Shown: positions 44,359 through 54,652, counted from the first letter of the stretch. The stretch: DNA of 64,000 bases from an uncultured Desulfobacteraceae bacterium (GCA_903953895.1 CAJBLH010000022.1:1-64000), one strand, 5' to 3'. Program-made: numbers and translations. The notes: generated by a model from the letters alone, not told the origin.

Positions 44359-46593
44359 ATGAATCGAAATCGCTTCAAAACGGCTTCTTCCTTTATCTCT
44401 TCCGAAGATCGCAAACGACGAAAGCGAGAGATGATTATCATCGCAGCCATTATCGTGGTGGTTGCGCTGATGACATACGCTCAGAACAAGCTCATCCATT
44501 TCGGCGCCGATTTTCCCATCTCCAATACCATTTTGATGTTTACGATGACAAACATCAATCTGCTGTTGCTGATTCTAATGATTTTTCTGGTTTTTCGCAA
44601 CCTGGTAAAACTGCTGTACGATCGCAGACGAAAGGTGATGGGATCGAAGTTGCGAACCCGGCTGGTGATCGCCTTTGTCTCGCTGACCCTGATTCCGGCA
44701 GGTGTGATGTTTTTCTTTTCCATGGGGTTTATTACAACGAGCATTGATTTCTGGTTCAATGTTCCGGTCGAGCAGGCCCTTGAAAATTCGCTGCACGTGG
44801 GGCGGCAGATCTATGGGATTACCGAAAACAGCAATGCGTTTTATCTGGAGAAGGCCGCCTACCAGATCAAGACCCGAAAACTTCTGGAGTCCGCAAGAGC
44901 CAAGGAATTGTTCCAGTACGTCGAAGTCGTACAGCGGTCATTCAATCTGGATGCGGTGGAAGTATATGATGCCCATGCCGGACGAATCACCCAGTCACTG
45001 GGGCGCGATCTGAACAATCAAATACTGCAGCCGGTCTCCTTGGAACAGCTTCGCAAAGAATTTTATCCCAAATCAGTGACATCCTTCTCTCAGGTCATCT
45101 CCAAGGGAGAGGTGATTCGAACCGTCGGACCCATTCCTTTCGGCGTCAAATCTACTGAAGCAGAGGCATTTCTTGTTTTGACGGTTGTGATTCCGCCGTA
45201 TCTTTCAGAAAATATGGCGTCCATTTCACGGGGCTTTGAAGAGTATCAGCAGATCAAGCTTCTGAAAAAACCCATTCAAATATCCTATTATATCACACTT
45301 TCCGTGGTAGGTCTTCTGGTGGTGTTCTGCGCAGTGTGGTTCGGGTTTTATCTGGCAAAATCCATCAGCATTCCCATCAAGGAATTGGGCGAAGGAACCC
45401 GCCGGGTTGCCGAAGGCGATTTAAGTTTTCAGATCGGGCCGGTTGGCGATGATGAAATTGGCAGCCTGGTGGATTCTTTCAACAAGATGACCCGTGATCT
45501 GCGGCTCAACAGAGATCAACTGGAGCTGACATCCAACAAGCTTCGCGAACAGAATCTCGAAATCGAAGAAAAACGTCAGTACATGGAAATCGTTCTGAAA
45601 AATGTGTCCGCAGGGGTGGTGACACTGGATGAAAACGGGTTCATTACAACGATCAATAAATCGGCTGAAAAAATGCTGAATATCTCGGCGGCGCAGGTTG
45701 TCGGGAAAAACCACGTTCGCCTTCTGCAAGCCCGCTATCTGAAAATGGCTGAAAAGATCATTCATGGATTCAAAGGCATTCACAATGATTCTGTTGAATT
45801 GCCGTTGAGGGTAACGATCGATGGCCGGCCCAGAAGCTTTATGCTCCATATCAGCTCGCTGAAGAACGACAGCGGACGGCATATCGGAATCGTTGTGGTG
45901 TTCGATGATCTGACGGAGCTTGAAAAAGCTCAGCGGACGGCTGCGTGGCGGGAAGTCGCCAGACGGATCGCCCATGAAGTAAAAAATCCGTTGACACCCA
46001 TTACCCTTTCCGCTCAACGCCTGAAACGAAGATATTCCCGGCTGATCCAGGAGCCTGTTTTTGACGAATGCACGCAGATGATCATTGATCATGTTGATAT
46101 CATTAGAAATCTTGTCAATGAATTTTCATCGTTCGCCAGATTTCCTTCGGCAAACCCAAAACCGGGGGAGATTCTGCCCATTATTGAAGAAACCGTTGCG
46201 CTGTTCCGTGAAGGCCATACGGCTGTCCGGTTTGAAATCATAAAATTGGGGAACCTCCCTGTTATCAATATAGACCGCGAACAGATAAAACGGGCCATGA
46301 TCAATCTTGTCGACAACGCCGTCGCCGCCATTCATTCAGATGGAGCCATCACGATTTCTCTTTCTCATGGTGCTGTGCAAAAAAGGGTTCGTGTTGAAGT
46401 GGCGGACACCGGCCACGGCATTTCCGATGAAGACAAGACCCGGCTTTTCGAACCGGATTTTTCAACCAAGGTTACCGGCATGGGACTGGGGCTGGCCATT
46501 GTCAACACCATTGTGATGGATCATCATGGAACGATCCGCGCCGAAGACAATCAGCCCAGAGGGGCCAGATTTATTATCGAGCTGCCTGCGTAA
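44359..46593 (+). CDS. ntrY: NtrY-like nitrogen-regulation sensor histidine kinase (744 aa)
   Basis: The N-terminus has several membrane segments (IIIAAIIVVVALMTYAQ, ILMFTMTNINLLLLILMIFLVF, LVIAFVSLTLIPAGVMFFFSMGFI) and SKLRTRLVIAFVSLTLIPAG, a block characteristic of NtrY. A periplasmic region precedes another membrane segment, a HAMP domain (RVAEGDLSFQIGPVGDDEIGSLV) and a PAS domain (ITTINKSAEKMLN). The kinase core follows: H-box WREVARRIAHEVKNPLTPITLS, N-box NLVDNAVAAIHSD, G-boxes DTGHGISDEDKTRLFEPDFSTK and MGLGLAIV. It phosphorylates the NtrX encoded 150 bp downstream. Confidence 0.93.
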   Translation: MNRNRFKTASSFISSEDRKRRKREMIIIAAIIVVVALMTYAQNKLIHFGADFPISNTILMFTMTNINLLLLILMIFLVFRNLVKLLYDRRRKVMGSKLRTRLVIAFVSLTLIPAGVMFFFSMGFITTSIDFWFNVPVEQALENSLHVGRQIYGITENSNAFYLEKAAYQIKTRKLLESARAKELFQYVEVVQRSFNLDAVEVYDAHAGRITQSLGRDLNNQILQPVSLEQLRKEFYPKSVTSFSQVISKGEVIRTVGPIPFGVKSTEAEAFLVLTVVIPPYLSENMASISRGFEEYQQIKLLKKPIQISYYITLSVVGLLVVFCAVWFGFYLAKSISIPIKELGEGTRRVAEGDLSFQIGPVGDDEIGSLVDSFNKMTRDLRLNRDQLELTSNKLREQNLEIEEKRQYMEIVLKNVSAGVVTLDENGFITTINKSAEKMLNISAAQVVGKNHVRLLQARYLKMAEKIIHGFKGIHNDSVELPLRVTIDGRPRSFMLHISSLKNDSGRHIGIVVVFDDLTELEKAQRTAAWREVARRIAHEVKNPLTPITLSAQRLKRRYSRLIQEPVFDECTQMIIDHVDIIRNLVNEFSSFARFPSANPKPGEILPIIEETVALFREGHTAVRFEIIKLGNLPVINIDREQIKRAMINLVDNAVAAIHSDGAITISLSHGAVQKRVRVEVADTGHGISDEDKTRLFEPDFSTKVTGMGLGLAIVNTIVMDHHGTIRAEDNQPRGARFIIELPA

Positions 46594-46743
46594 GTATCCA
46601 AGGCAGGAAATCTGATGTAATAAAGCATTAAACCACAAATACATGAAACAAAAACACTTCGCGGTTTCGCGTGCAATAACTTTTCATTCGCCGGGGTGAC
46701 ACCCGCGTGTCATGAAAGTTCAACAGTCAACAAAGGACACACC

Positions 46744-48120
46744 ATGTATCCATCTGTTATGATCGTCGATGATGAACCTTCCATACTGCAGTCCCTGAGT
46801 GGAATTCTCTCTGACGAGGGGTTTGAGATTTTTACCGCTTCAAACGGCTACGAAGCGCTTAAACGTATCGAGGAAGAAGCTCCGGATCTGGTTTTGCTCG
46901 ACATCTGGATGCCGGGTCTGGACGGCATCGAGACCCTGAAGGAGATAAAAAAAGACAATCCGGTGATTCAGGTCATCATCATTACCGGACATGGCACTAT
47001 TGAAACCGCAGTGAGCGCCACCAAACTGGGAGCCTTCGATCTGATCGAAAAACCGCTTTCCATCGACAAGGTGATCGTGGCCATCAATCGGGCGCTGAAT
47101 TATCGCAGGCTTGAAGAAGAAAACAAATATCTGCGAAAAAAGACCATTGAAAAAAATTCCATTACCGGAAACAGTCCGGCGACTCTCGCGCTGAAGAAAC
47201 AGATTGCCGTGGCCGGCCCCACCGATGCATGGATACTGATTACCGGAGAAAACGGATGCGGCAAGGAATTGGTTGCCCGTACCATCCATCAGCTCAGCAG
47301 CCGCGCCCATGAACCGCTGCTGGATGTCAACTGTGCCGCCATTCCCGAGGATATGATCGAAAGCGAGCTTTTCGGCCATGAAAGAGGGGCCTTTCCCGGT
47401 GCAACCAGCAAAAAAAGGGGTAATTTCGAGCTGGCCGGCAACGGAACGCTGTTTCTGGATGAAATCGGGGATTTGAGCTTGAAGTCTCAGGGGAAAATGC
47501 TGCGCGTTCTTCAGGAAAAACAATTTCATCGTATCGGAGGCAGCCGGACACTGGAGATGAATGTTCGGATCATCGCTGCCACCAACAAGGACATAGAAGC
47601 TGAAATCACCAGGGGAACATTTCGGGAAGACCTGTATTTCCGGCTCAATGTCATTCCTATCGAGGTTCCACCACTGCGGCAGCGGATCGATGACCTACCG
47701 CTTCTGGTGGATATTTTTCTCGGTGAAATCGCTCGGCAGAATCACTCTGTCGGAAAAACACTGGCGCCAGCGGCGATCGATCTGCTTAGCGGTTATGCAT
47801 GGCCCGGAAATGTCAGGGAGCTGAAAAACCTGCTCGAACGGCTGTCCATCATGGTGGAAGGCGAGGTGATCACCGAAAAGGATATCCCTTTTCCCATCCA
47901 TTCCGGCGAGAAAAATGAAAACGCCGCACGAATGGAAACATCGCTGTTTTCCCTCTTCCGGCTCAAGGATGCACAGAAAGCCTTTGAAGCAGAATTCATC
48001 CGGCGGAAGCTGCTTCAGAACAATCAGGATGTTGCCGAAACCGCCAGAGCCATCGGCGTCGGGCAGAATCACATCAGAAATTATTTAAAGCAGGTGCAGA
48101 AGATAAGCGATTCGCTGTGA
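46744..48120 (+). CDS. ntrX: NtrX-like sigma-54-type response regulator with GAFPGA loop (458 aa)
   Basis: Receiver domain (DDEP at 9-12, phosphoacceptor Asp53 in LLDIWMPGLDG), then an AAA+ domain with Walker A GENGCGKE (168-175) and FLDEIGDLSLKSQGKMLRVLQEK, then a Fis-like helix-turn-helix end (DVAETARAIGVGQNHIRNYL). The sigma-54 contact loop reads GAFPGA at 215-220, where GAFTGA is the norm. I start at the ATG at 46744, with AAGGA six bases upstream. It is the partner of NtrY. The recognition helix (NHIRNYLKQ) also differs from the common NLYRKL form. Confidence 0.92.
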   Translation: MYPSVMIVDDEPSILQSLSGILSDEGFEIFTASNGYEALKRIEEEAPDLVLLDIWMPGLDGIETLKEIKKDNPVIQVIIITGHGTIETAVSATKLGAFDLIEKPLSIDKVIVAINRALNYRRLEEENKYLRKKTIEKNSITGNSPATLALKKQIAVAGPTDAWILITGENGCGKELVARTIHQLSSRAHEPLLDVNCAAIPEDMIESELFGHERGAFPGATSKKRGNFELAGNGTLFLDEIGDLSLKSQGKMLRVLQEKQFHRIGGSRTLEMNVRIIAATNKDIEAEITRGTFREDLYFRLNVIPIEVPPLRQRIDDLPLLVDIFLGEIARQNHSVGKTLAPAAIDLLSGYAWPGNVRELKNLLERLSIMVEGEVITEKDIPFPIHSGEKNENAARMETSLFSLFRLKDAQKAFEAEFIRRKLLQNNQDVAETARAIGVGQNHIRNYLKQVQKISDSL

Positions 48121-48152
48121 ACCTGACCCTCTTTTTGACCGGCCCCCGCCGA

Positions 48153-48172
48153 CCTCCCCCGCGGGGGGGGAG
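48153..48172. repeat. GC-rich stem-loop repeat between ntrX and the metallo-hydrolase gene
   Basis: CTCCCCC (48154-48160) pairs with GGGGGAG (48166-48172) around a GC-rich loop. It sits between two convergent genes and resembles the element at 26450. It may stop transcription from both sides, but no U-run is visible. Confidence 0.5.
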
Positions 48173-48214
48173 TAAAGGGAAGGGAACGGCACGTCAATCA
48201 ATGCCAGGAATTTT

Positions 48215-48838
48215 CTACATGGATGCAAACGGATTGAAACGCTTTTCCCTGCCGATCGTGGTTTCCGGACCATGTCCGGTATAGACGACCACCTGATCTC
48301 CGAGCGAAAAAAGCTTGTTTCGAATGCTCGCTATCAGGGTATCGAAATCCCCGCCGGGAAAGTCGGTGCGGCCGATGGACCCGGCAAAAAGCGTATCGCC
48401 GACAAATACCATACCGTCCGTATGCAAAGATATACCGCCTGGCGTATGTCCCGGCGTGTGAAGCACTTTAAGCGTGATCTCCCCGAATTGCAGGGAATCG
48501 CCATCCTGAACCGTCTGATCCGGGGGCGGGGAGTTTTCGACTGACATTCCGAATGCGGCGGAAGTTTCCGAAAGAACACTCAGCATGTTCTGATCGAGTG
48601 CATGGATCACCAGCTTGGCGCCGGTGGCGTCCTTCATCTTCCGATTGGCGCCGACATGATCGAAATGGCCGTGTGTGTTGATGATATACTCGACCGTCAG
48701 TTTCTGTTCGGCCAGCTTCATCAGTATCCGGCTCGATTCGGCGCCGGGATCGATGACAGCCGCTTTTCGTGTTTTTTCACAACCCAAAATGAAACAATTC
48801 GCCATAATTGGCCCAACAGCCAGGGATTGAAGAATCAA
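48215..48838 (-). CDS. Metallo-beta-lactamase-fold hydrolase, glyoxalase II-like (207 aa)
   Basis: The zinc-binding motif THGHFDHVG and downstream HTPGHTPGGISLH, FVGDTLF and YTGHGPETTIG place it in the MBL hydrolase family, close to hydroxyacylglutathione hydrolase-like proteins of anaerobes. The substrate is unknown; other options are persulfide dioxygenase-like or general thioester hydrolases. Length is typical of the short type that lacks the C-terminal substrate domain. Confidence 0.92.
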   Translation of the reverse strand: MILQSLAVGPIMANCFILGCEKTRKAAVIDPGAESSRILMKLAEQKLTVEYIINTHGHFDHVGANRKMKDATGAKLVIHALDQNMLSVLSETSAAFGMSVENSPPPDQTVQDGDSLQFGEITLKVLHTPGHTPGGISLHTDGMVFVGDTLFAGSIGRTDFPGGDFDTLIASIRNKLFSLGDQVVVYTGHGPETTIGREKRFNPFASM

Positions 48839-48901
48839 AGCAAGCTCCTAAAAGTAGGTTATATAGCTTTCAGGATAAAAATTTTGGGTGCGTTATCGCT
48901 T

Positions 48902-48931
48902 GGGGATGTACGAAAAAAAAGTACGATCCCC
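48902..48931. terminator. Hairpin between trpB and the metallo-hydrolase gene
   Basis: GGGGATGTAC (48902-48911) and GTACGATCCCC (48921-48931) pair with one bulged base around a loop of one G and eight A. It lies after the trpB2 stop (49014) in the direction of transcription. On the minus strand the loop is U-rich but no U-run follows the stem, so termination is only possible. Confidence 0.35.
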
Positions 48932-49013
48932 TTCCTGTTGCCTGCCCAAAGCTATTATCTTGAAACCTATGGGTTGCAGATTACAGGTAATGGGTATTCC
49001 ATTGCCTGCATTT

Positions 49014-50390
49014 TTACCGGCTTTTCAAAAGCGCGGGTTTAGGAAAATTTTCAAACACCTGGCTGGATTGACAGATGTCATCATCGGTCATTTCATAATT
49101 TTTCAGCTCGCCTGAAAAGTATTTTTCGTATGCCCCGAAATCCAGCAGTCCATGGCCGCTCCAGTTAAACAGAATCACTTTTTCCTTGCCTTCCAGTTTG
49201 GCTTTCCGGGCTTCTTCCACCACACAGGCCAGGGCATGCGTGGTTTCAGGCGCGGGGATAATCCCTTCGGTCCGGGCGGTAAGAATGCCTGCGTCATAGG
49301 CCTGAATCTGCTGAACCGATCGCGGGGTGATGATCCCTTCTACAGCAAGCTGGCTGACGGTCGGCGCCATGCCGTGATACCGAAGTCCCCCGGCATGAAA
49401 CGGCGGCGGAACAAAGGCATGTCCGAGGCTGTGCATGGCCAGCAGTGGCGTGTAGCAGGACGTATCCCCATGGTCATACACAAAGGGCGCCCGCGTCAGG
49501 GTAGGGCAGGCCGCCGGTTCAACCGGATAGATGTCAATGTGCTTTCCATTGATTTTATCCAGGATAAACGGAAATGCAAGTCCGGCGAAATTGCTGCCGC
49601 CGCCGGCGCAGCCGATGATGACATCCGGATATTCCCCTATTTTTTTCAGTTGCTTTTTGGCTTCCAGGCCGATGATGGTCTGATGCAGCATGACATGGTT
49701 CAGCACACTTCCCAGGGAATACCGGGTTTTGCCGCTCGTGTCGCTGACCGCCGCCTCGATGGCTTCGCTGATTGCAATCCCCAAGCTTCCCGGCGTGTCG
49801 GGATCTTTCGCCAGCGCGTCCCGGCCTGCCCGGGTTTCCATGCTGGGGCTGGCCACGCATTTTCCGCCCCAGGTTTCCATCATGGCCTTACGATACGGTT
49901 TCTGATCAAAACTGACGCGGACCATGTACACCTTGCATTCCAGGCCGAACTGACAGCAGGCAAACGACAGGGCGCTGCCCCATTGGCCGGCGCCGGTTTC
50001 CGTTGTCATCTTTTTGATGCCGAAAATTTTGTTGTAATAGGCCTGAGGAACGGCGGTATTGGGTTTATGGCTTCCGGGCGGACTGACGCTTTCATTTTTG
50101 AAATATATCCGCGCCGGGGTGTCCAGGGCTTTTTCCAGAGAGAGCGCTCGTACCAGGGGGGAAGGCCGCCAGATGCGGTAAACATCCAGTACCGGCTCAG
50201 GAATATCGATCCACCGGTCCGTGCTGACCTCCTGCTCTATCAGGTTCATGGGGAAAACCGGCGCCAGCGCTTCAGGCCCAATCGGTTTTCCATCCGGACC
50301 CAGCGGGGGGTTCATTTTGATGTCCGCAAGAATATTGTACCATTGGCGCGGCATTTCATCTTCGGTTAATAATATCTTTCTGTCGTTCAT
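49014..50390 (-). CDS. trpB: Tryptophan synthase beta chain, TrpB2 type (458 aa)
   Basis: PLP enzyme that joins indole and serine to tryptophan. The long N-terminal region ([43 protein letters not shown]) marks the TrpB2 subclass found in archaea and many anaerobes, usually without trpA next door. The PLP lysine is in [17 protein letters not shown] and the phosphate-binding loop is in [12 protein letters not shown]. Its stop is followed by a hairpin. It starts 37 bp after the nusB stop, so it may be the last gene of the riboflavin run. Confidence 0.95.
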   Translation of the reverse strand: MNDRKILLTEDEMPRQWYNILADIKMNPPLGPDGKPIGPEALAPVFPMNLIEQEVSTDRWIDIPEPVLDVYRIWRPSPLVRALSLEKALDTPARIYFKNESVSPPGSHKPNTAVPQAYYNKIFGIKKMTTETGAGQWGSALSFACCQFGLECKVYMVRVSFDQKPYRKAMMETWGGKCVASPSMETRAGRDALAKDPDTPGSLGIAISEAIEAAVSDTSGKTRYSLGSVLNHVMLHQTIIGLEAKKQLKKIGEYPDVIIGCAGGGSNFAGLAFPFILDKINGKHIDIYPVEPAACPTLTRAPFVYDHGDTSCYTPLLAMHSLGHAFVPPPFHAGGLRYHGMAPTVSQLAVEGIITPRSVQQIQAYDAGILTARTEGIIPAPETTHALACVVEEARKAKLEGKEKVILFNWSGHGLLDFGAYEKYFSGELKNYEMTDDDICQSSQVFENFPKPALLKSR

Positions 50391-50427
50391 GAATACTCCT
50401 TTGACCTATGTCAGGCTTCAGATGATT

Positions 50428-51066
50428 TTATGGGCGAATCAAGGTTCTTCTGGGCCGTTTCATTGCAGGGATACCGGGTTCCGACGGCTGATCTTTGGAA
50501 CCGTCGCCATTCTGCGGGTAAAATTCGGGTTTGGGTTCAACGGAAAAACTTGGCGTTGTTTCATTTTCCCCTTCAAGCTCGGAATCCTGCCCGGACAGGT
50601 CGGGCTCAGGCGCATCCGGAATGTATGCGCAGTCCACGCGAATCGGAATGGACAGGTTCTCCTTTTCCATTGCCAGTCGAATACTATCCAGGATGCCGTT
50701 TACGAAAGCGCCGGATTCTTCGGTGCCGAATTTTTTTCCCAGATCGATGGCCTCATTGATGGATACCTTGGAGGGAATGTCCTGACAACACAGCATCTCA
50801 AACACAGCCACCCGCAAAACATTGCGATCGACTCCGGACATCCGGCTGATCTTCCAGTGACTCGAAAATCGCTCGATGAGCGCATCGATTTCAGCTCTGG
50901 CCGTTGAAACGCCGCGGACAAGATGCAGAAAAAAAGGACGAGTCTGAGCGGATGGCAAAAAATTATCGCAGAAAAGGGATAATTTCTCTTCTGCGAAACG
51001 GTCATTCATATCCATAAAAAAAAGAGCCTGGATGGCAAGCTCCCGCGATTTGCGTCGATTTCCCAT
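50428..51066 (-). CDS. nusB: Transcription antitermination factor NusB with acidic C-terminal tail (212 aa)
   Basis: NusB binds BoxA RNA with NusE to keep RNA polymerase from terminating on rRNA operons. The helical core is clear: RRKSRELAIQALFFMD, SSHWKISRMSGVDRNVLRVAVFEML and SINEAIDLGKKFGTEESGAFVNGILDSI. About 65 residues are added after the core, acidic then Pro/Lys/Arg-rich (PEPDLSGQDSELEGENE). The last gene of the rib run, three bp after ribH. Confidence 0.95.
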   Translation of the reverse strand: MGNRRKSRELAIQALFFMDMNDRFAEEKLSLFCDNFLPSAQTRPFFLHLVRGVSTARAEIDALIERFSSHWKISRMSGVDRNVLRVAVFEMLCCQDIPSKVSINEAIDLGKKFGTEESGAFVNGILDSIRLAMEKENLSIPIRVDCAYIPDAPEPDLSGQDSELEGENETTPSFSVEPKPEFYPQNGDGSKDQPSEPGIPAMKRPRRTLIRP

Positions 51067-51069
51067 AGA

Positions 51070-51543
51070 TTATGCCTGGTCGATGTTCTGGATCAAATTC
51101 GCCATTTCGATGGCGGCAACCGCTGCATGCCACCCTTTGTTTCCAGCCTTGGTTCCGGCGCGCTCGATGGCCTGTTCGATGGTGTCGGTTGTGACAATCC
51201 CAAAAATTACCGGGATTTCAAACTCGAGGCTGACCATGGCAATGCCTTTGGTAACTTCCGCACTCACATACTCAAAATGAGGCGTTGCACCGCGAATGAC
51301 GGCACCCAGACAGATGATAGCATGATATTTGCCTTTTTTCGCCATTTTTTTGGCGATAAGCGGGATTTCAAAAGCACCCGGCACTTTGATGATGTCGATA
51401 TTTTCGGTTGCAGCGCCTGAACGGACAAGTGCATCAACAGCCCCTCCCACCAGTCTGTCGGTGATGAAATCATTGAAACGGCTGACCACGAGGGCGAATT
51501 TTTTACCTTCGGCAAGCAGATTGGCCTCGATCATGTTGGGCAT
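51070..51543 (-). CDS. ribH: 6,7-dimethyl-8-ribityllumazine synthase (157 aa)
   Basis: Condenses the pyrimidine from RibAB/RibD with dihydroxybutanone phosphate. Motifs: [55 protein letters not shown] and [17 protein letters not shown]. The ATG at 51543 has AAGGAGG nine bases upstream; the frame is open to 51621 but without support. It follows ribAB by 14 bp. Confidence 0.97.
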   Translation of the reverse strand: MPNMIEANLLAEGKKFALVVSRFNDFITDRLVGGAVDALVRSGAATENIDIIKVPGAFEIPLIAKKMAKKGKYHAIICLGAVIRGATPHFEYVSAEVTKGIAMVSLEFEIPVIFGIVTTDTIEQAIERAGTKAGNKGWHAAVAAIEMANLIQNIDQA

Positions 51544-51557
51544 GAAATAAATCCTCC

Positions 51558-52772
51558 TTAAGGGGTTTCGTCGATATGCAGCAGATGTCCCATTTTGTGT
51601 TTTTTGCATTCCAGATAGCACCGGTTGAACTCATTGGGTTCAATTTCAATGGGAATCTGCTCGATAATACTCAGGCCATATCCGTCCAGTCCGATCATTT
51701 TTTTAGGATTATTGGTGAGAAGTCTCATTTTTTTGACACCAAGATCCACCAGCACCTGGGCGCCGATGCCGTAATTACGCATATCTGCCTGAAATCCGAG
51801 TTCAAGGTTGGCATCCACCGTATCCATCCCTTGGTCCTGGAGTACATACGCCTTCAGCTTATTGACCAGACCGATGCCGCGGCCTTCCTGCCGCATATAG
51901 AGCAGAATCCCCGATCCCTCCCTGTCCATCATTTCCATGGCCTTGTGCAGTTGATCACCGCAGTCGCACCGCATGGAACCGAATACATCACCGGTCAGGC
52001 ATTCGGAGTGAACCCGAACCAGAATCGGCTGATTGGCAAAGATCTCTCCTTTGACCAGTGCGACGTGCATCAGATCATCGACGTCGTTTTCGTATACGAT
52101 CACTTTGAATTCGCCGGCAAAGGCTGTGGGAATGGTAGCTTCCGCAGACCGGCGGACAAAGGATTCCATCCGCATCCGGTATTCGATCAGATCGGCGATG
52201 GTACAGATGCCGATGCCGTGTTCTTCACTGAAAATTTCAAGGGATGGCATTCTGGCCATAGAGCCGTCATCATTCATGATTTCACAGATGACGCCTGCCG
52301 GCTTCAGTCCGGCCAATCTGGCCAGATCGACAGAGCCTTCCGTCTGACCGGCCCGCACCATCACTCCGCCTTTTCTGGCCCTCAGCGGGAAAATATGACC
52401 TGGCCGCACCAGGTCGCTGGGTTTAGTGTCGTCGGCAATGGCGGTCAGGATCGTGGTGGCGCGATCCGCTGCCGAGATGCCGGTGGTAACCCCCCGCCGG
52501 GCTTCGATGGACACGGTGAATCCTGTATTGAACGGAGAGGTGTTGTCCTTGACCATCATCGGCAGATTCAGGCTGTCCAGCTTTTCGCCGGTCATGGACA
52601 GGCATACCAGCCCCCGACCGTATCTGGCCATAAAATTGATGATCTCCGGAGTGACCTTTTCCGCTGCAATGGTCAAATCGCCTTCATTTTCGCGATCTTC
52701 ATCATCCACCAGAATCACCATTTTTCCGGCTTTTATATCTCCAATCGCTTGTTCTATGGATATCAATGGCAT
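51558..52772 (-). CDS. ribAB: Bifunctional 3,4-dihydroxy-2-butanone-4-phosphate synthase / GTP cyclohydrolase II (404 aa)
   Basis: The N-terminal half is DHBP synthase ([57 protein letters not shown]). The C-terminal half is GTP cyclohydrolase [22 protein letters not shown] with the zinc cysteines, then [14 protein letters not shown]. It feeds both branches of riboflavin synthesis. It is preceded by an 89-bp gap from ribE, in which I see no FMN riboswitch. Confidence 0.97.
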   Translation of the reverse strand: MPLISIEQAIGDIKAGKMVILVDDEDRENEGDLTIAAEKVTPEIINFMARYGRGLVCLSMTGEKLDSLNLPMMVKDNTSPFNTGFTVSIEARRGVTTGISAADRATTILTAIADDTKPSDLVRPGHIFPLRARKGGVMVRAGQTEGSVDLARLAGLKPAGVICEIMNDDGSMARMPSLEIFSEEHGIGICTIADLIEYRMRMESFVRRSAEATIPTAFAGEFKVIVYENDVDDLMHVALVKGEIFANQPILVRVHSECLTGDVFGSMRCDCGDQLHKAMEMMDREGSGILLYMRQEGRGIGLVNKLKAYVLQDQGMDTVDANLELGFQADMRNYGIGAQVLVDLGVKKMRLLTNNPKKMIGLDGYGLSIIEQIPIEIEPNEFNRCYLECKKHKMGHLLHIDETP

Positions 52773-52861
52773 GTAATAAAAAGTTTCTCCTTAATTGACT
52801 AAAATTATATTTAAAAATGGATGGATAAATGGCCTGACCGAAACGATGATCAGTGCCCAAA

Positions 52862-53521
52862 TTATATGAATCCGGATTTTGTCAGAAATTGCATATCCAG
52901 ACCAGACGTGGTTTCCGGTGTCTTGGGGTGATGATGGGGCGACAAAAATTGCTCCACGTATTTTCCGATCATATCGGTTTCAATGTTTACGGGAGCGCCG
53001 GCCGTCTTGAACCCGATGGTGGTCAGCTTTGCAGTGTGGGGAATGATACTGACTTCAAAATATCCTTCTGAACACTGATTGATGGTCAGGCTGATGCCGT
53101 CCACGGCAACGGAGCCTTTTTGAATCATGTAGCGCGAAAGCGATTCTGGAACCTTGATGGTGATGATAACGGCATTGCCGGCGGATTTTTTCCGATCGAT
53201 GGTGCCCATGCCGTCGATGTGGCCGGAAACCAGATGGCCGTCCAATCGGTCGGAAAGCCGGAGCGCCCGTTCCAGGTTGACCCTCTCGCCGACAACTGCT
53301 TTTCCAAAAGTCGTCCGGCTTAAGGTTTCCGGAGAGACATCGGCCACAAATCGGCGAGTTCCCAGTTCCACTGCGGTCAGGCAGGCGCCGTTGACGGCGA
53401 TGCTGTCGCCAATCCGACTCTGCTGAATGTCAAAATTACTGGTAACGGTCAGGCGACTGCCTTTTCCCGTGGTTTGAATGGCGGTGATGGTTCCCAGTCC
53501 TTCGATAATTCCAGTAAACAT
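52862..53521 (-). CDS. ribE: Riboflavin synthase alpha chain (219 aa)
   Basis: Two lumazine-binding domains; the start MFTGIIEGLGTI is the canonical N-terminus, so the ATG at 53521 is preferred to one at 53536. Further signs are DSIAVNGACLTAV, DVSPETLSRTTFG, RLSDRLDGHLVSGHIDG and VAVDGISLTIN. It dismutates two lumazines to riboflavin. It is three bases short of overlapping the ribD region upstream. Confidence 0.96.
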   Translation of the reverse strand: MFTGIIEGLGTITAIQTTGKGSRLTVTSNFDIQQSRIGDSIAVNGACLTAVELGTRRFVADVSPETLSRTTFGKAVVGERVNLERALRLSDRLDGHLVSGHIDGMGTIDRKKSAGNAVIITIKVPESLSRYMIQKGSVAVDGISLTINQCSEGYFEVSIIPHTAKLTTIGFKTAGAPVNIETDMIGKYVEQFLSPHHHPKTPETTSGLDMQFLTKSGFI

Positions 53522-53539
53522 ATTCAATCCCATCAAATT

Positions 53540-54652
53540 TTATTTCAGGTATCCTTCGATGAGGATGTCCGGGTCGAAATGCCGGACCGACATCGAATTG
53601 ACCGGAATGCAGTCTTTCATGAATTCAGGGCCAGGCCCTTGGCAGATCGGTACGCCGTCATCCCCTCCTGAAATTTTCGGAGCGAAAAAAAAGAGAACCT
53701 TGTCAACGATACCGGCGGCCAGTGCTCCGGCTATCACCCGACTGCCGCCTTCAATGAAAAGGCTTATCACCCCCATATTTCCCAAGATACCCATCAGCGC
53801 ATTCAGATCGATCCGCCCGTCTTTCAGGGGGGACTCCAGAATCCGAACGTTTGGTTGCCGGGTCAGGGTGTTTTTTCTCCTGGAATCGATCGGCCCGGTA
53901 ACGATCAGGGTTTCTGCCTCGGATTCGGAGCAAAGCACGCCGGCCGTATCCGGAAGGGTCAGTCGGGTATCCAGAATGATTCGCAGGGGATCTTTCGGCT
54001 TTCTGCCATCGGGAGAAGCCGGTATCCGGGTCGTCAGCCTGGGATTGTCTGCTTTGACGGTTCCCCCCCCAACCAGAATGGCGTCATATTCATGCCTGAG
54101 ACTGTGAACATAAGTCCGGGAAGTTTCCCCCGTTATCCATCTGGAGTCTCCGGTACGTGTCGCCAGCCTGCCGTCGAGGGTGGCCGCACATTTCAGGACG
54201 ACAAACGGTCTGCGGGTGGTAATGAACTTGATGAACGATTCATTCAGCCGTTTTGCCTGTTCTTCACACACGCCTGTCGTAATTTGAACGCCCCGAGAAG
54301 CCAGAAAGGAATTGCCGCCGCCTTCGACCCGTGGGTTGGGATCAGTCATGGCGACCACCACATGGGCGATTCCCGCTTCCAGAATTTTTTGCGTACAAGG
54401 AGGTGTTCGTCCGAAATGATTGCAGGGTTCCAGGGTGACAAACAGCGTCGCCCCCCTGGCGGCCGGACCGGCGTCATCGATGGCATGGACTTCAGCGTGG
54501 GGTCCACCGACCGACCGGTGATATCCCTTTCCAATGATCCGTCCGTCTGAATCCACGACAACGGCCCCAACCATCGGGTTGGGAGAAGTGTAGCCCGCCC
54601 CTTTTGCAGCCAGATCGAGGGCCATCTGCATGTAAACGCCCGGGTCCTTCAC
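53540..54652 (-). CDS. ribD: Bifunctional riboflavin deaminase/reductase (370 aa)
   Basis: The N-terminal deaminase domain has HAEVHAIDDAG and EPCNHFGRTPPCTQKI, the zinc-binding His and Cys pair. The C-terminal reductase domain has PFVVLKCAATLDGRLATRTGDSRWITG, VGGGTVKADNPRLTTR and LFIEGGSRVIAGALAAGIVD. It performs the second and third steps of the pyrimidine branch. It overlaps nrdR by four bases. Confidence 0.97.
   Translation of the reverse strand: MKDPGVYMQMALDLAAKGAGYTSPNPMVGAVVVDSDGRIIGKGYHRSVGGPHAEVHAIDDAGPAARGATLFVTLEPCNHFGRTPPCTQKILEAGIAHVVVAMTDPNPRVEGGGNSFLASRGVQITTGVCEEQAKRLNESFIKFITTRRPFVVLKCAATLDGRLATRTGDSRWITGETSRTYVHSLRHEYDAILVGGGTVKADNPRLTTRIPASPDGRKPKDPLRIILDTRLTLPDTAGVLCSESEAETLIVTGPIDSRRKNTLTRQPNVRILESPLKDGRIDLNALMGILGNMGVISLFIEGGSRVIAGALAAGIVDKVLFFFAPKISGGDDGVPICQGPGPEFMKDCIPVNSMSVRHFDPDILIEGYLK

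Noticed and set aside
51576-52802. A 408-residue open frame opposite ribAB
   Set aside because: Antisense shadow of a fully recognisable bifunctional enzyme.
52773-52861. Possible FMN riboswitch between ribE and ribAB
   Set aside because: The gap is only 89 bases and no RFN-like conserved segments or paired arms could be seen.
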